The translations under genes and the position numbers were made by a program. Of a stretch of 64,000 nt of DNA, positions 18,927 through 27,237 are shown piece after piece. The notes beneath the pieces were generated by a model, which did no database searches, had not been told where the DNA came from, and saw only the letters and a list, made by a program, of their open reading frames with translations. The DNA is taken from NCBI GenBank assembly GCA_012033595.1, contig JAAUQL010000008.1:19093-83092 (forward strand). Direction: 5' to 3'. Position 1 is the stretch's first letter. Every line of letters begins with the position of its first letter. Source of the stretch: Cyclobacteriaceae bacterium (GTDB taxonomy: Bacteria > Bacteroidota > Bacteroidia > Cytophagales > Cyclobacteriaceae).

Positions 18927-19963
18927 AGACCGCTTAAAAATTTCATCGTATCAATATTGTCGGCATAGTCCCATAATTCGGGCTGTTGGGCTTTACCAAA
19001 TTTAATGCGATGGGGGATGTCCGCACGTTGTGAAACCATACATTGTATTTTGTTTTCGACACTTTTCAATTCTGAATTTAATTGATCCGGATGATCGTAA
19101 AAATCATAATACACCACGGAAATGGGGGAAACCAGCTTTGAGCTTTGCTGAAAAAGGGCAAAGCCATTGTCAAGGTGAGGGCTTTGATTTACCAGAAAAA
19201 TAGAGCGGTTATAGAAATAATTGTTGCCGTATTTATTATGATTTACCAAATGGTTGTAAGCCTCAAAATGTGGTAAAAGTCTGGTAATATCATATCCTGC
19301 CGGCAGGTAGAGTTTCGATACATTTCTACATCCCAATCCAAAATAAGTAAAAATATCCAAGCCGAGAGCTTGCAGGTCTGCCTCCGTTTCTTGGCCATCG
19401 AGCACCGCTATTGATGTTCTGTTTTTTCTGATAATGTGTGGATATTTGCCAAAGTAGTAATCGAAATACCTCGATGTATTATCACTACCTGTGGCGATGA
19501 CGGCATCCATGCCTTTAAGCTGGGCTGCAAATTCTATGTATGATGAAAATTCAGGCGCTATATGGAGGAGCTCTTTTACGATAAACCTGATCAACACGTC
19601 ATCCTGGCTACTGAGTTTCACCATCGCTTTGTGGCCGCTCAACAATATGCAAATGAGGTCGTGCATACCTACCATAGGGATATTGCCTGCCATGACCACT
19701 CCAATTTTTTTTGCCCGAGTTTCCTGTATTTGGTAAGTTTGCAGCCAAAGCTTTAGTTTGGTTTCATCCAAGTAATGGCAGAGGCCTTCCATTGACAATT
19801 TGATATTATCTATGGTGAACCAAGGGTTTTGATAGGAAGCTTCAGTATAAACCTCGTTCATACGGTCTTTGTCCATGGCAGACAAGTGGTCTCCAAGGGC
19901 TAAAAATGAAAAGGTTCTTTTATGAAATCCAATTTTTATTGATAACTTTGAAGCGTTTTGCAT
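18923..19963 (-). CDS. LuxC-type acyl-CoA reductase
   Basis: Member of the LuxC/acyl-CoA reductase family (aldehyde-dehydrogenase superfamily) that reduces fatty acyl-CoA or acyl-protein to aldehyde with NADPH. Seen are the family blocks VVMAGNIPMVGMHD near residue 88, a GSDNTSRYFDYYFG segment and FGLGCRNVSKL with the likely catalytic Cys. ATG 19961-19963 is preferred (346 aa); a TTG at 19975 would add four residues. The stop overlaps the adhesin stop tail to tail. It is divergent from the ferredoxin gene across 66 bp. No luxD/luxE partner is nearby. Confidence 0.85.
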   Translation of the reverse strand: MQNASKLSIKIGFHKRTFSFLALGDHLSAMDKDRMNEVYTEASYQNPWFTIDNIKLSMEGLCHYLDETKLKLWLQTYQIQETRAKKIGVVMAGNIPMVGMHDLICILLSGHKAMVKLSSQDDVLIRFIVKELLHIAPEFSSYIEFAAQLKGMDAVIATGSDNTSRYFDYYFGKYPHIIRKNRTSIAVLDGQETEADLQALGLDIFTYFGLGCRNVSKLYLPAGYDITRLLPHFEAYNHLVNHNKYGNNYFYNRSIFLVNQSPHLDNGFALFQQSSKLVSPISVVYYDFYDHPDQLNSELKSVENKIQCMVSQRADIPHRIKFGKAQQPELWDYADNIDTMKFLSGL

Positions 19964-20017
19964 TTTTTTGTGCAAAAATAATACTAATACATCAAGTTCG
20001 ATTGTTTACACATATAA

Positions 20018-20377
<360 letters not shown>

Positions 20378-20417
20378 AATGGAGCCAGCTTGCGGCGTAA
20401 TATTGCCCGGAAGCTGG

Positions 20418-21326
20418 CTATTTCATTTTGCCTCTTTTGATCAAGTAGGCATATAGTATTTTGTCAAAGTCGTCATGAATATCAGCAGTAATAAAATCAA
20501 TTTTCAATTGACCACATTTGACCGCCAAATCCTGAAAATAGGCACTCACCTTGCCGGTATAGTGTTCCCTGATCTGTGAAGGGTTCAATTTCAACTCCTC
20601 CCGCGTTTCCAAATCGATAAAATGGTACGGCCTGTCCTCAAAATCGAAACTGACTTCGGTTTTCTTATCAACAACGTGAAATAGCAAAACCTCATGATTG
20701 TTGTATTTGAGGTGGTGTAGCCCATTGATCAACTCCTGTACTTGTTCCCTGTTGTCAAACATATCACTAAATATAATCACCAGGCTTCGTTTGTGGATTT
20801 TGTTGGCGATCTGATGGAGCACCTCCGGAATGCTTGTCTTCTTTTTAACAGCCGGTGCGCTATGCAATAGTTGCTCAAGCAAAATCAATAGTTTGTGCAG
20901 ATGTGAGTGGGTGGATTTTACCTGGGTTTGGTTTTCTATCTGATCCGAAAAAGTAGTGATGCCTATGGCATCGCGTTGCCGTTGCAGCATAAAGGATATG
21001 GCAGCTGCGGCCATTACGCTAAAAGTTATTTTTCCGTTATTTTCCTTCGGATAATACATCGAAGAAGAATGGTCTATTAGGATGGTACATCTCAGGTTGG
21101 TTTCTTCTTCGTAGCGTTTCGAAAACAATTTGTCCGTACGAGCATACACCTTCCAGTCTATGTCTTTCGTGCTTTCTCCGGTATTATAGAGCCTGTGTTC
21201 TGCAAATTCAACCGAAAATCCATGATATGGCGACTTATGGAGCCCTGTAATGAAACCTTCTACCAGTTGCCTGGCCAACAACTCCAGGTTACTGAGTTCC
21301 TTTATTTTGTGAAGATCGATTTTCAT
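20418..21326 (-). CDS. DUF58 domain protein (MoxR-associated type)
   Basis: DUF58 proteins have a von Willebrand A-like fold and usually pair with a MoxR AAA+ ATPase in envelope assembly or stress. The family block around residues 39-61 (VEFAEHRLYNTGE followed by IDWKVYART) is present. A MIDAS-like DHSSS motif lies at residues 85-89. ATG 21324-21326 is chosen (302 aa); an upstream TTG/ATG extension would add a hydrophobic stretch absent from relatives. No MoxR gene is adjacent, so the usual partner must lie outside the window. Confidence 0.85.
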   Translation of the reverse strand: MKIDLHKIKELSNLELLARQLVEGFITGLHKSPYHGFSVEFAEHRLYNTGESTKDIDWKVYARTDKLFSKRYEEETNLRCTILIDHSSSMYYPKENNGKITFSVMAAAAISFMLQRQRDAIGITTFSDQIENQTQVKSTHSHLHKLLILLEQLLHSAPAVKKKTSIPEVLHQIANKIHKRSLVIIFSDMFDNREQVQELINGLHHLKYNNHEVLLFHVVDKKTEVSFDFEDRPYHFIDLETREELKLNPSQIREHYTGKVSAYFQDLAVKCGQLKIDFITADIHDDFDKILYAYLIKRGKMK

Positions 21327-21528
21327 GGTTATAGCATCAGTATAGAAAAGCAGTAAAACTGAAAAAAAACCCAAGAAAGCAGATGTTAAACCCTGATGGG
21401 AAAAACATAATCGGATGTAAATTATCTCTATTTACTTGCAACAAAGTAAATCATTGTTTTATATTTATCCGATTTTAAGATCATTTATCTAGTGCGATTT
21501 TTTTAAGTGAACACCGATCAAAACACTT

Positions 21529-21879
21529 ATGGCTGTGGAAGACAATAAGGATAATGGAAAATTTGAAATTTATACCAAGCGGGTCAGGGCTGGAAAACGA
21601 ACCTATTTTTTTGATATAAAATCCACCAGGTCCAATGACTTTTATCTTACGATAACGGAAAGCAAAAGAAGGTATAAAGATGAAGGCTACTTTTATGAAA
21701 AGCACAAATTATTTTTGTACAAAGAAGACTTCAATAAATTTGTTGATGCGCTCAATAGCGCGGTCAACCATGTAAAAACCGAATTGCTCCCCGATGTTGA
21801 TTTTTCACTTTTCGATCGCGACGATGAGGATTCTCAAAGCGAAGATACGGAAGTCGATGCCAACCTCAAGTGGGATTGA
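21529..21879 (+). CDS. DUF3276 (Pur-alpha-like) nucleic-acid-binding protein
   Basis: Small Bacteroidota protein of the DUF3276/PUR family, which fold like Pur-alpha and can bind single-stranded DNA or RNA. The region of residues 10-85 has the beta-beta-beta-beta-alpha pattern with FEIYTKRVRAGKRTYFFDIK and FYLTITESKRR. The tail (about 88-116) is strongly acidic, a common feature that may act as a nucleic-acid mimic. It is monocistronic and followed by a terminator. Confidence 0.88.
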   Translation: MAVEDNKDNGKFEIYTKRVRAGKRTYFFDIKSTRSNDFYLTITESKRRYKDEGYFYEKHKLFLYKEDFNKFVDALNSAVNHVKTELLPDVDFSLFDRDDEDSQSEDTEVDANLKWD

Positions 21880-21904
21880 AAATATTAAACTATAGTGAGC
21901 ATGG

Positions 21905-21936
21905 GCCCTTGGATTTTTCCCAGGGCTTCTTTGTTT
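21905..21936 (+). terminator. rho-independent terminator after DUF3276 gene
   Basis: GCCCTTGG and CCCAGGGC (ending at 21926) form a stem with one mismatch and an AT loop, followed by a T-rich tail. It starts 25 bp after the stop codon. Confidence 0.7.
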
Positions 21937-21961
21937 ATTGTCTTAAGTAAAACATTGTAAA

Positions 21962-23059
21962 ATGAATTTGCTGAAGAAGCCCCTTGTATTTATTGTAGTT
22001 GCCCTGGCGCTGTTCATTTTTCTGAGCTGGTTGTTTTCCAATATTTTCATCTACCTGGTCATCTCCATTATTTTATCAACCATCCTCAGGCCACTTACCA
22101 GCTACCTGTCCAACCAACAGTTTTTTAATATACGCATGCCTCGGGTCTTGGCGGTATTTCTTTCTTTCCTTACCCTTATCATGCTGATCTCAGCTTTTGC
22201 CACTTTGTTTTTGCCGCTCATTTCCAATCAGATTCAGATTTTTTCCAGCATCGATATGGATCAGATCCTTAACAAAGTATCTGCTCCGCTTGATGTTTTG
22301 GAAGGCATCATTATCAAATATAAGGTGGGGGAGTTTCAAGAGGGTTTCCTGGCGGCGAATATCAAACAGGGAATCGACAATCTTATCAGAAAAGTGGAAA
22401 TCACCTCTATTGTTGAGAATATTATTTCGCTCACTGGCAATGTATTTGTCGGCCTGATGGCCATCACTTTTATCACCTTTTTCCTATTGTACGAAAAGGG
22501 GATTCTGCGAAAACAATTAATCAATCTCATACCAAATGAGTATTTTGAAGTATCGATTGCAGGCCTGTACAAAATCGAGAAACTACTTTCCAATTATCTT
22601 TTGGGCTTGCTGCTGCAAATGACGGCCATTTTTTCGATAGCCTTTACCGGCCTGTCTTTTTTTGGCATCAACTATGCAGCCACCATTGCACTTTTTGCAG
22701 CTATCATCAACCTCATCCCATATCTGGGTCCCATATTAGGGGCAGTTTTTGGTATTTTAGTTGGCTTGTCCACCAGTGGCGGTTTCATTTTCGAAGACAA
22801 TCATTTTATTATCATGACTATAGAGATTGCCTCGGTTTTTGCCATTGTACAACTCACTGACAACATCCTGCTCCAACCCCTCATATTTTCTAAAAGCGTA
22901 AAAGCCCACCCACTCGAAATATTTATTATTATATTTGCTGGCGCAACACTGGCAGGTATAGTAGGGATGATCTCAGCTATTCCGGTTTATACCATCATTA
23001 GGGTGTTCGTAATGGAGATCTACAGAGGATACAAAAGTTATTATATTTTCAAAATTTAA
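21962..23059 (+). CDS. AI-2E family transporter (PF01594-type permease)
   Basis: Polytopic inner-membrane protein of the AI-2 exporter family, whose members include TqsA-like and Na+/H+ antiporter-like proteins; the substrate here is unknown. Hydrophobic helices lie at about residues 8-45, 62-90, 150-180 and a dense cluster at 205-345. A conserved NLIPYLGPILGA segment is in the second half. The 365-aa length is typical. ychF starts three bases after its stop, so the pair is likely co-transcribed. Confidence 0.88.
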   Translation: MNLLKKPLVFIVVALALFIFLSWLFSNIFIYLVISIILSTILRPLTSYLSNQQFFNIRMPRVLAVFLSFLTLIMLISAFATLFLPLISNQIQIFSSIDMDQILNKVSAPLDVLEGIIIKYKVGEFQEGFLAANIKQGIDNLIRKVEITSIVENIISLTGNVFVGLMAITFITFFLLYEKGILRKQLINLIPNEYFEVSIAGLYKIEKLLSNYLLGLLLQMTAIFSIAFTGLSFFGINYAATIALFAAIINLIPYLGPILGAVFGILVGLSTSGGFIFEDNHFIIMTIEIASVFAIVQLTDNILLQPLIFSKSVKAHPLEIFIIIFAGATLAGIVGMISAIPVYTIIRVFVMEIYRGYKSYYIFKI

Positions 23060-23062
23060 AGG

Positions 23063-24157
23063 ATGTCACTACAATGTGGAATAGTAGGTTTGCCAAATGT
23101 GGGCAAATCAACACTTTTCAATTCACTATCGTCGGCTAAAGCCGAAGCTGCCAATTTCCCTTTTTGTACCATAGAACCTAACATTGGTGTAATTTCAGTG
23201 CCAGACCCCAGGTTAAATACCCTTGCAGAGTTGGTGCACCCCGAAAAGGTTTTGCCCACGGTAATTGAATTTGTGGATATTGCCGGTTTGGTAAAAGGAG
23301 CCAGCAAAGGGGAAGGCCTTGGCAATAAATTCCTTGCCAATATTCGCGAAGTGGATGCCATTATCCATGTAATTCGATGCTTTGAAGATCCAAATGTTGT
23401 ACATGTAGATGGCAAGGTTGATCCTGTGAAAGATAAAGAGATCATAGACGCCGAGCTGCAACTGAAGGATCTGGACAGCGTCGAAAAAAGAGCTCAGAGG
23501 CTGGAAAAAATAGCTAAATCGGGCGACCAGACTGCCAGAAAACAACTGTCAATTTTAGAACGTTATAAATCGGTGCTGGAAGAAGGAAAAAACGCCAGGG
23601 CGCTGACCCTCTCTGAGCAAGAAAAAGCCCTTGTACCCGATTTGTTTTTGCTTACCGACAAACCGGTAATCTATGTGGCCAATGTAGATGAGGAATCGCT
23701 CTCAGGCAATCATATGACTTCCAAGTTGGCTGCCATAGCCCACGAAGAGCGGGCTGAACTCATCATAGTTTGTGCTTCGTTAGAAGCACAAATATCAGAA
23801 TTGGAGAGCCTGGAAGAAAAACGGGAATTCCTGGCAGAATATGGACTCGAAGAGTCTGGTCTCAACCAACTGATAAGAGCGTCTTACCATATCCTCGACC
23901 TGATCACCTACTTTACTGCCGGACCTCAGGAAGTACGCGCATGGACAATCCATCGTGGGTGGAAAGCACCAAAGGCCGCAGGAGTCATACACACCGATTT
24001 CGAAAGGGGTTTTATCAAAGCAGAGGTCATAAAAATGGAGGATTTTGTAAGGTACAAATCGGAATTGGCATGCAAAGAAGCAGGCCGTTTAGCGATAGAA
24101 GGAAAAGAATATGTGGTTCAAGATGGTGATATTATGCATTTTAGATTCAATGTATAA
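23063..24157 (+). CDS. ychF: redox-regulated ATPase YchF (Obg family)
   Basis: Universally conserved ATPase of the OBG family that binds ribosomes and takes part in stress responses; it prefers ATP over GTP. The P-loop GLPNVGKS is at residues 9-16, DIAGL with surrounding VKGAS near 71, then the helical domain, then the C-terminal TGS domain (about 280-364) ending in DGDIMHFRFNV. The 364-aa length matches the family. Confidence 0.97.
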   Translation: MSLQCGIVGLPNVGKSTLFNSLSSAKAEAANFPFCTIEPNIGVISVPDPRLNTLAELVHPEKVLPTVIEFVDIAGLVKGASKGEGLGNKFLANIREVDAIIHVIRCFEDPNVVHVDGKVDPVKDKEIIDAELQLKDLDSVEKRAQRLEKIAKSGDQTARKQLSILERYKSVLEEGKNARALTLSEQEKALVPDLFLLTDKPVIYVANVDEESLSGNHMTSKLAAIAHEERAELIIVCASLEAQISELESLEEKREFLAEYGLEESGLNQLIRASYHILDLITYFTAGPQEVRAWTIHRGWKAPKAAGVIHTDFERGFIKAEVIKMEDFVRYKSELACKEAGRLAIEGKEYVVQDGDIMHFRFNV

Positions 24158-24159
24158 TA

Positions 24160-24192
24160 TTTGCTTATGACCGTAAACTATTAATATCTTTG
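24160..24192 (+). promoter_or_regulatory. candidate promoter of the cas6-like gene
   Basis: TTTG at 24160-24163 and TATCTTTG at 24185-24192 (exact TAnnTTTG) are separated by 21 bp. The predicted start of transcription near 24199 would give the gene a leader of about 245 nt. The -33 element lies just after the ychF stop. Confidence 0.55.
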
Positions 24193-24216
24193 CTTCTTGC
24201 GAAATTATTTGGATTA

Positions 24217-24232
24217 ATTCTTAATTAAGAAT
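24217..24232. promoter_or_regulatory. 16-bp palindrome downstream of the cas6 promoter
   Basis: ATTCTTAATTAAGAAT is a perfect 16-bp palindrome about 18 bp after the predicted transcription start. It could be a repressor site or, in RNA, a short hairpin. The rest of the leader (24233-24445) is AT-rich and shows no repeat resembling a CRISPR unit. Confidence 0.4.
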
Positions 24233-24445
24233 ACTTTGGTTTTCATTTGGCCATTATTTTTAAGTAGTTGTGGCTGATACATTTAGTATACAGAATGTAA
24301 TGTGCTTTTTGAAACATTTAAGGAATTTTTCTGTTATCTTTTAAATTCACTTGACAGGCTTTTGTCTTGATGACATTTAAAGGATTTCGAAGGTTTAGCT
24401 GAGATTTTTACGAATTAATTTTTTTTAACTGAAATACACAAATCA

Positions 24446-25261
24446 TTGAGAGTTAGAGTCATATTTATCTTGAAAAATAAGGGTGCTTTTGTCCCTTTTC
24501 ACCACCAATTTCTGCTTGCTCAATTGGTTAAAGGAATTATTATAAAAGGTGGAAACGAAAAAATGAGAGATTTTTCGTTTTATAATTTTTCAGGACTCAA
24601 GGGGCAGACGAAAATAAGCAGGAATGGCCTGCATTTTTTCTCCAATAAGGTGACCCTCGTATTTTCATGTCTCGACAAGGAATTTCTCGATTACTTTATC
24701 GATGAGCTATTTAAAATGCCCAGTGTGGAAGTGGGCAACCTGGTATTGATACCAGAGTCGGTAGAGCTCGAAAATGTGCCAGACTTCAGTGAAGAAATGA
24801 AATACATTTGCATTTCACCTACCGTATTGATCAAGCCTTCCTTCAATGATAGTGAAAGTAAGCGTTTCATTTCGCCGGAAACTGATGAATTTTCTGATGT
24901 TCTTTTCGAATCGACTATACTGAGAATGGAATCGTTAGGCACCTATACCAATGAGCAATTGGCCACTTTTTCAAAATTTCAATTGGTGCCCGACGAAAAC
25001 TACCTCCGAAAAATAAGGGAAAGCCAAAAGAAATTTGCCCGTATCTACCCGGTGTATGATCAGGATGTAAAATACGAAGTGCGCGGCTATACGTTCCCGT
25101 TTATTTTGTATGCGGCAAAAGAAGTTCAGGAGTTTGTATTTAGAGGGGGCTTGGGTTCTTTCACACACAAAGGCTTTGGTATGTTAGATTTGGCCAATAC
25201 TGATCCGGCTAAAAGGACAACCGCTTACAGAAAAGCTGCGGAAACCCCACATGAAGAGTAA
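24446..25261 (+). CDS. cas6: stand-alone Cas6-like CRISPR endoribonuclease
   Basis: Cas6 proteins cut CRISPR precursor RNA within its repeats using two RAMP/ferredoxin-like domains. Here the first strand is RVRVIFIL, followed by FHHQFLLAQLVKGII, where Cas6 enzymes carry catalytic His/Tyr residues (His19 and His20 here). A central block holds ISPTVLIKP and FISPETDEF. The C-terminal glycine-rich loop is GLGSFTHKGFGML (about residues 237-249). The 271-aa length is normal. The start is TTG 24446, chosen because it opens the first RAMP strand; no ATG precedes it in frame. No cas1, cas2, effector gene or array lies in this window. Confidence 0.85.
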   Translation: MRVRVIFILKNKGAFVPFHHQFLLAQLVKGIIIKGGNEKMRDFSFYNFSGLKGQTKISRNGLHFFSNKVTLVFSCLDKEFLDYFIDELFKMPSVEVGNLVLIPESVELENVPDFSEEMKYICISPTVLIKPSFNDSESKRFISPETDEFSDVLFESTILRMESLGTYTNEQLATFSKFQLVPDENYLRKIRESQKKFARIYPVYDQDVKYEVRGYTFPFILYAAKEVQEFVFRGGLGSFTHKGFGMLDLANTDPAKRTTAYRKAAETPHEE

Positions 25262-25270
25262 AATGCGAGC

Positions 25271-26557
25271 TTAATTTAACCTTAGGTAACCTATTACCAG
25301 ATCAGCATTGATCTTGTGATCATTATAGTACACCAATATCTCGTATTCATTGTTCGTTTCAAAATGGTTGCCCTCCGGTAAGTTTGGATTTTCCTTATTT
25401 GCAGGCATGTAATACGAATAATCGTACAGGCCTTGTTTTAATAACAGTTGGCCGGTGTACAACCCCGAGACATCCACAAATTTCATCCTGTTACTTTCAT
25501 CAAAGCTCCAATTGGTCAACTTACCGCTTATATAGATGTCTTCAGCGTGTTTGGAAGCCATATCCAGCAAAAAGTGCACTGTGACATAGTCGGCTTCCAA
25601 GAGGTTGTTTCGGCCTTCGCTATTGGCTATAAGATAGGCTCCGTTCAGATCATCGGTATAGGTATAGGGTTCCGTTCCGCGCGATTTGTCATAGTAGAGG
25701 TATGCGTCTATCCGGGTTTCTGAAATATTTGTTTTGTCCACATTTCTGCCACCATAGTGTATCGTCCGGATGTCGAAAAACCTGAATTCGTTACCTGCTT
25801 TGAAATTGTTTTCCAGATTAAAATGCCGGTATTCCATGATAGAGACATCCTCCTTAATTGATGTAGGCGCCAGATTGTAAATGGCATTGTCCCAGCGCTG
25901 ATTTTGTTTGATTATTACCTTTACATCCAGATAGGGGTTAGAAATGGGAAAGGTAGAATAGTCGATGGCAAACTGTATTTGCTGGTTCATTTGTCGCTCT
26001 ACCACGCCGGCAGAACGGGCGATGTCGGCAAGAACCTCCACTTTTGGGTCAAAGACGACAAATCTTTTGGTAATGATGACGTCATCTTTATTGCCTTCGC
26101 GATAGACCACAAGCAGGTAATTCCCGGGCAGTTTCACGCTCGGCACCACAAAGGTGAAATGTGTGTAAGGGGTTTTTGTAGCAATAGAAAAATCAAATTC
26201 ATCGATAGAAAACTCATTGAATTCAAATAGGTATTGCATCTCTGATACGTGTGATTGTTGCCAGTTCATATTGCAATGCAAAATTCTGGCTTTGTAATAG
26301 TCGGCATTGTCTGTATATAACTCATCAAACTTTAGGGTGAGAGGCACCTGCTGCGAAAGCGCAATGGTTGCTGGAGCAAGTGGCGCGGCTTGTGCATTTT
26401 CGCCCTGGAACAAATAGGCCGTCTTGATGTGCTCTTCATAGATTTTGTCGATAAATTCTAGTTTTTTGTTGTTGCTTTGCGCAAATGCCGTTAGGTGGAA
26501 ACAAGAAATAATAGCAAGAAAACTATATGAAAAGAAAGTCGATTTACGGAAATTCAT
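25271..26557 (-). CDS. type IX secretion system plug protein (DUF5103)
   Basis: DUF5103 proteins are the periplasmic Plug that closes the SprA translocon from inside in the T9SS of Flavobacterium. The signal peptide ends around residue 26 (LTAFAQ). The body is beta-rich, with TWO-strand blocks such as LHCNMNWQQSHVSEMQYLFE near residue 93 and a C-terminal region (about 340-428) with an E-set-like DIYISGKLTNW. The 428-aa length fits. It is convergent with cas6 (9 bp apart) and unlinked to other T9SS core genes here. Confidence 0.88.
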   Translation of the reverse strand: MNFRKSTFFSYSFLAIISCFHLTAFAQSNNKKLEFIDKIYEEHIKTAYLFQGENAQAAPLAPATIALSQQVPLTLKFDELYTDNADYYKARILHCNMNWQQSHVSEMQYLFEFNEFSIDEFDFSIATKTPYTHFTFVVPSVKLPGNYLLVVYREGNKDDVIITKRFVVFDPKVEVLADIARSAGVVERQMNQQIQFAIDYSTFPISNPYLDVKVIIKQNQRWDNAIYNLAPTSIKEDVSIMEYRHFNLENNFKAGNEFRFFDIRTIHYGGRNVDKTNISETRIDAYLYYDKSRGTEPYTYTDDLNGAYLIANSEGRNNLLEADYVTVHFLLDMASKHAEDIYISGKLTNWSFDESNRMKFVDVSGLYTGQLLLKQGLYDYSYYMPANKENPNLPEGNHFETNNEYEILVYYNDHKINADLVIGYLRLN

Positions 26558-26682
26558 AAAATGGAATTTTGATGCGGGAAGTAGTTCCGGATAATTATTT
26601 AATATGCCTTACAACCAGTTAGCGAATATTAGTGTCAATATGACTGAAATTTGGCATAAATATATCGACCTAAGCGCAATTT

Positions 26683-27237
26683 ATGCTTGAGGATAGTCAA
26701 TTAATTGAAGCATGTGTACACGGCGATCGTCAAGCACAACGCCATTTATTTAGCATCTTTTCGAAGAAAATGTATGTGGTATGTTTGCGCTATACCAAAT
26801 CGCAGCAGGAAGCCGAAGATATACTTCAGGATTCATTTATAAAGGTGTTTAAATATCTGAAGGGATACAGAGGCGATTGCAAGCTGGAGTTTTGGATAAA
26901 ACGTATTGTGATCAACACGGCGTTAAATGCCCGGAGAAAAAAGTTGTATATGTATCCAATGGTAGATATTGAGGATGTGAAAGATTATGCAGACCAGGGA
27001 AGGGTATTGTCCAGCTTTAGAATTGAGGAATTGATTAGCATGATCAGCGAACTGCCAACCGGATGCCAGACGGTTTTCAACTTGTTTGCAATAGAAGGTT
27101 ACAGTCATAAAGAAATAGCGGAAATGCTCGATGTAAGTGAGGGCACTTCAAAGTCGCAATTTGCCAGGGCGAGGAAATTGTTGCAGGAAAAAATAGCAAA
27201 AGAGGATAAAGCTGAACGCTATGAAAAATTTAGATAA
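26683..27237 (+). CDS. ECF-type RNA polymerase sigma factor
   Basis: Sigma-70 family ECF protein, 184 aa. Region 2 (about residues 20-88) has the AEDILQDSFIKVFKYL motif. Region 4 (about 120-175) has a helix-turn-helix with GYSHKEIAEMLDVSEGTSKSQ. It recruits RNA polymerase to target promoters and is held by a cognate anti-sigma factor. The next gene overlaps its end by 17 bp, and that product has the N-terminal segment expected of such a partner. Confidence 0.93.
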   Translation: MLEDSQLIEACVHGDRQAQRHLFSIFSKKMYVVCLRYTKSQQEAEDILQDSFIKVFKYLKGYRGDCKLEFWIKRIVINTALNARRKKLYMYPMVDIEDVKDYADQGRVLSSFRIEELISMISELPTGCQTVFNLFAIEGYSHKEIAEMLDVSEGTSKSQFARARKLLQEKIAKEDKAERYEKFR

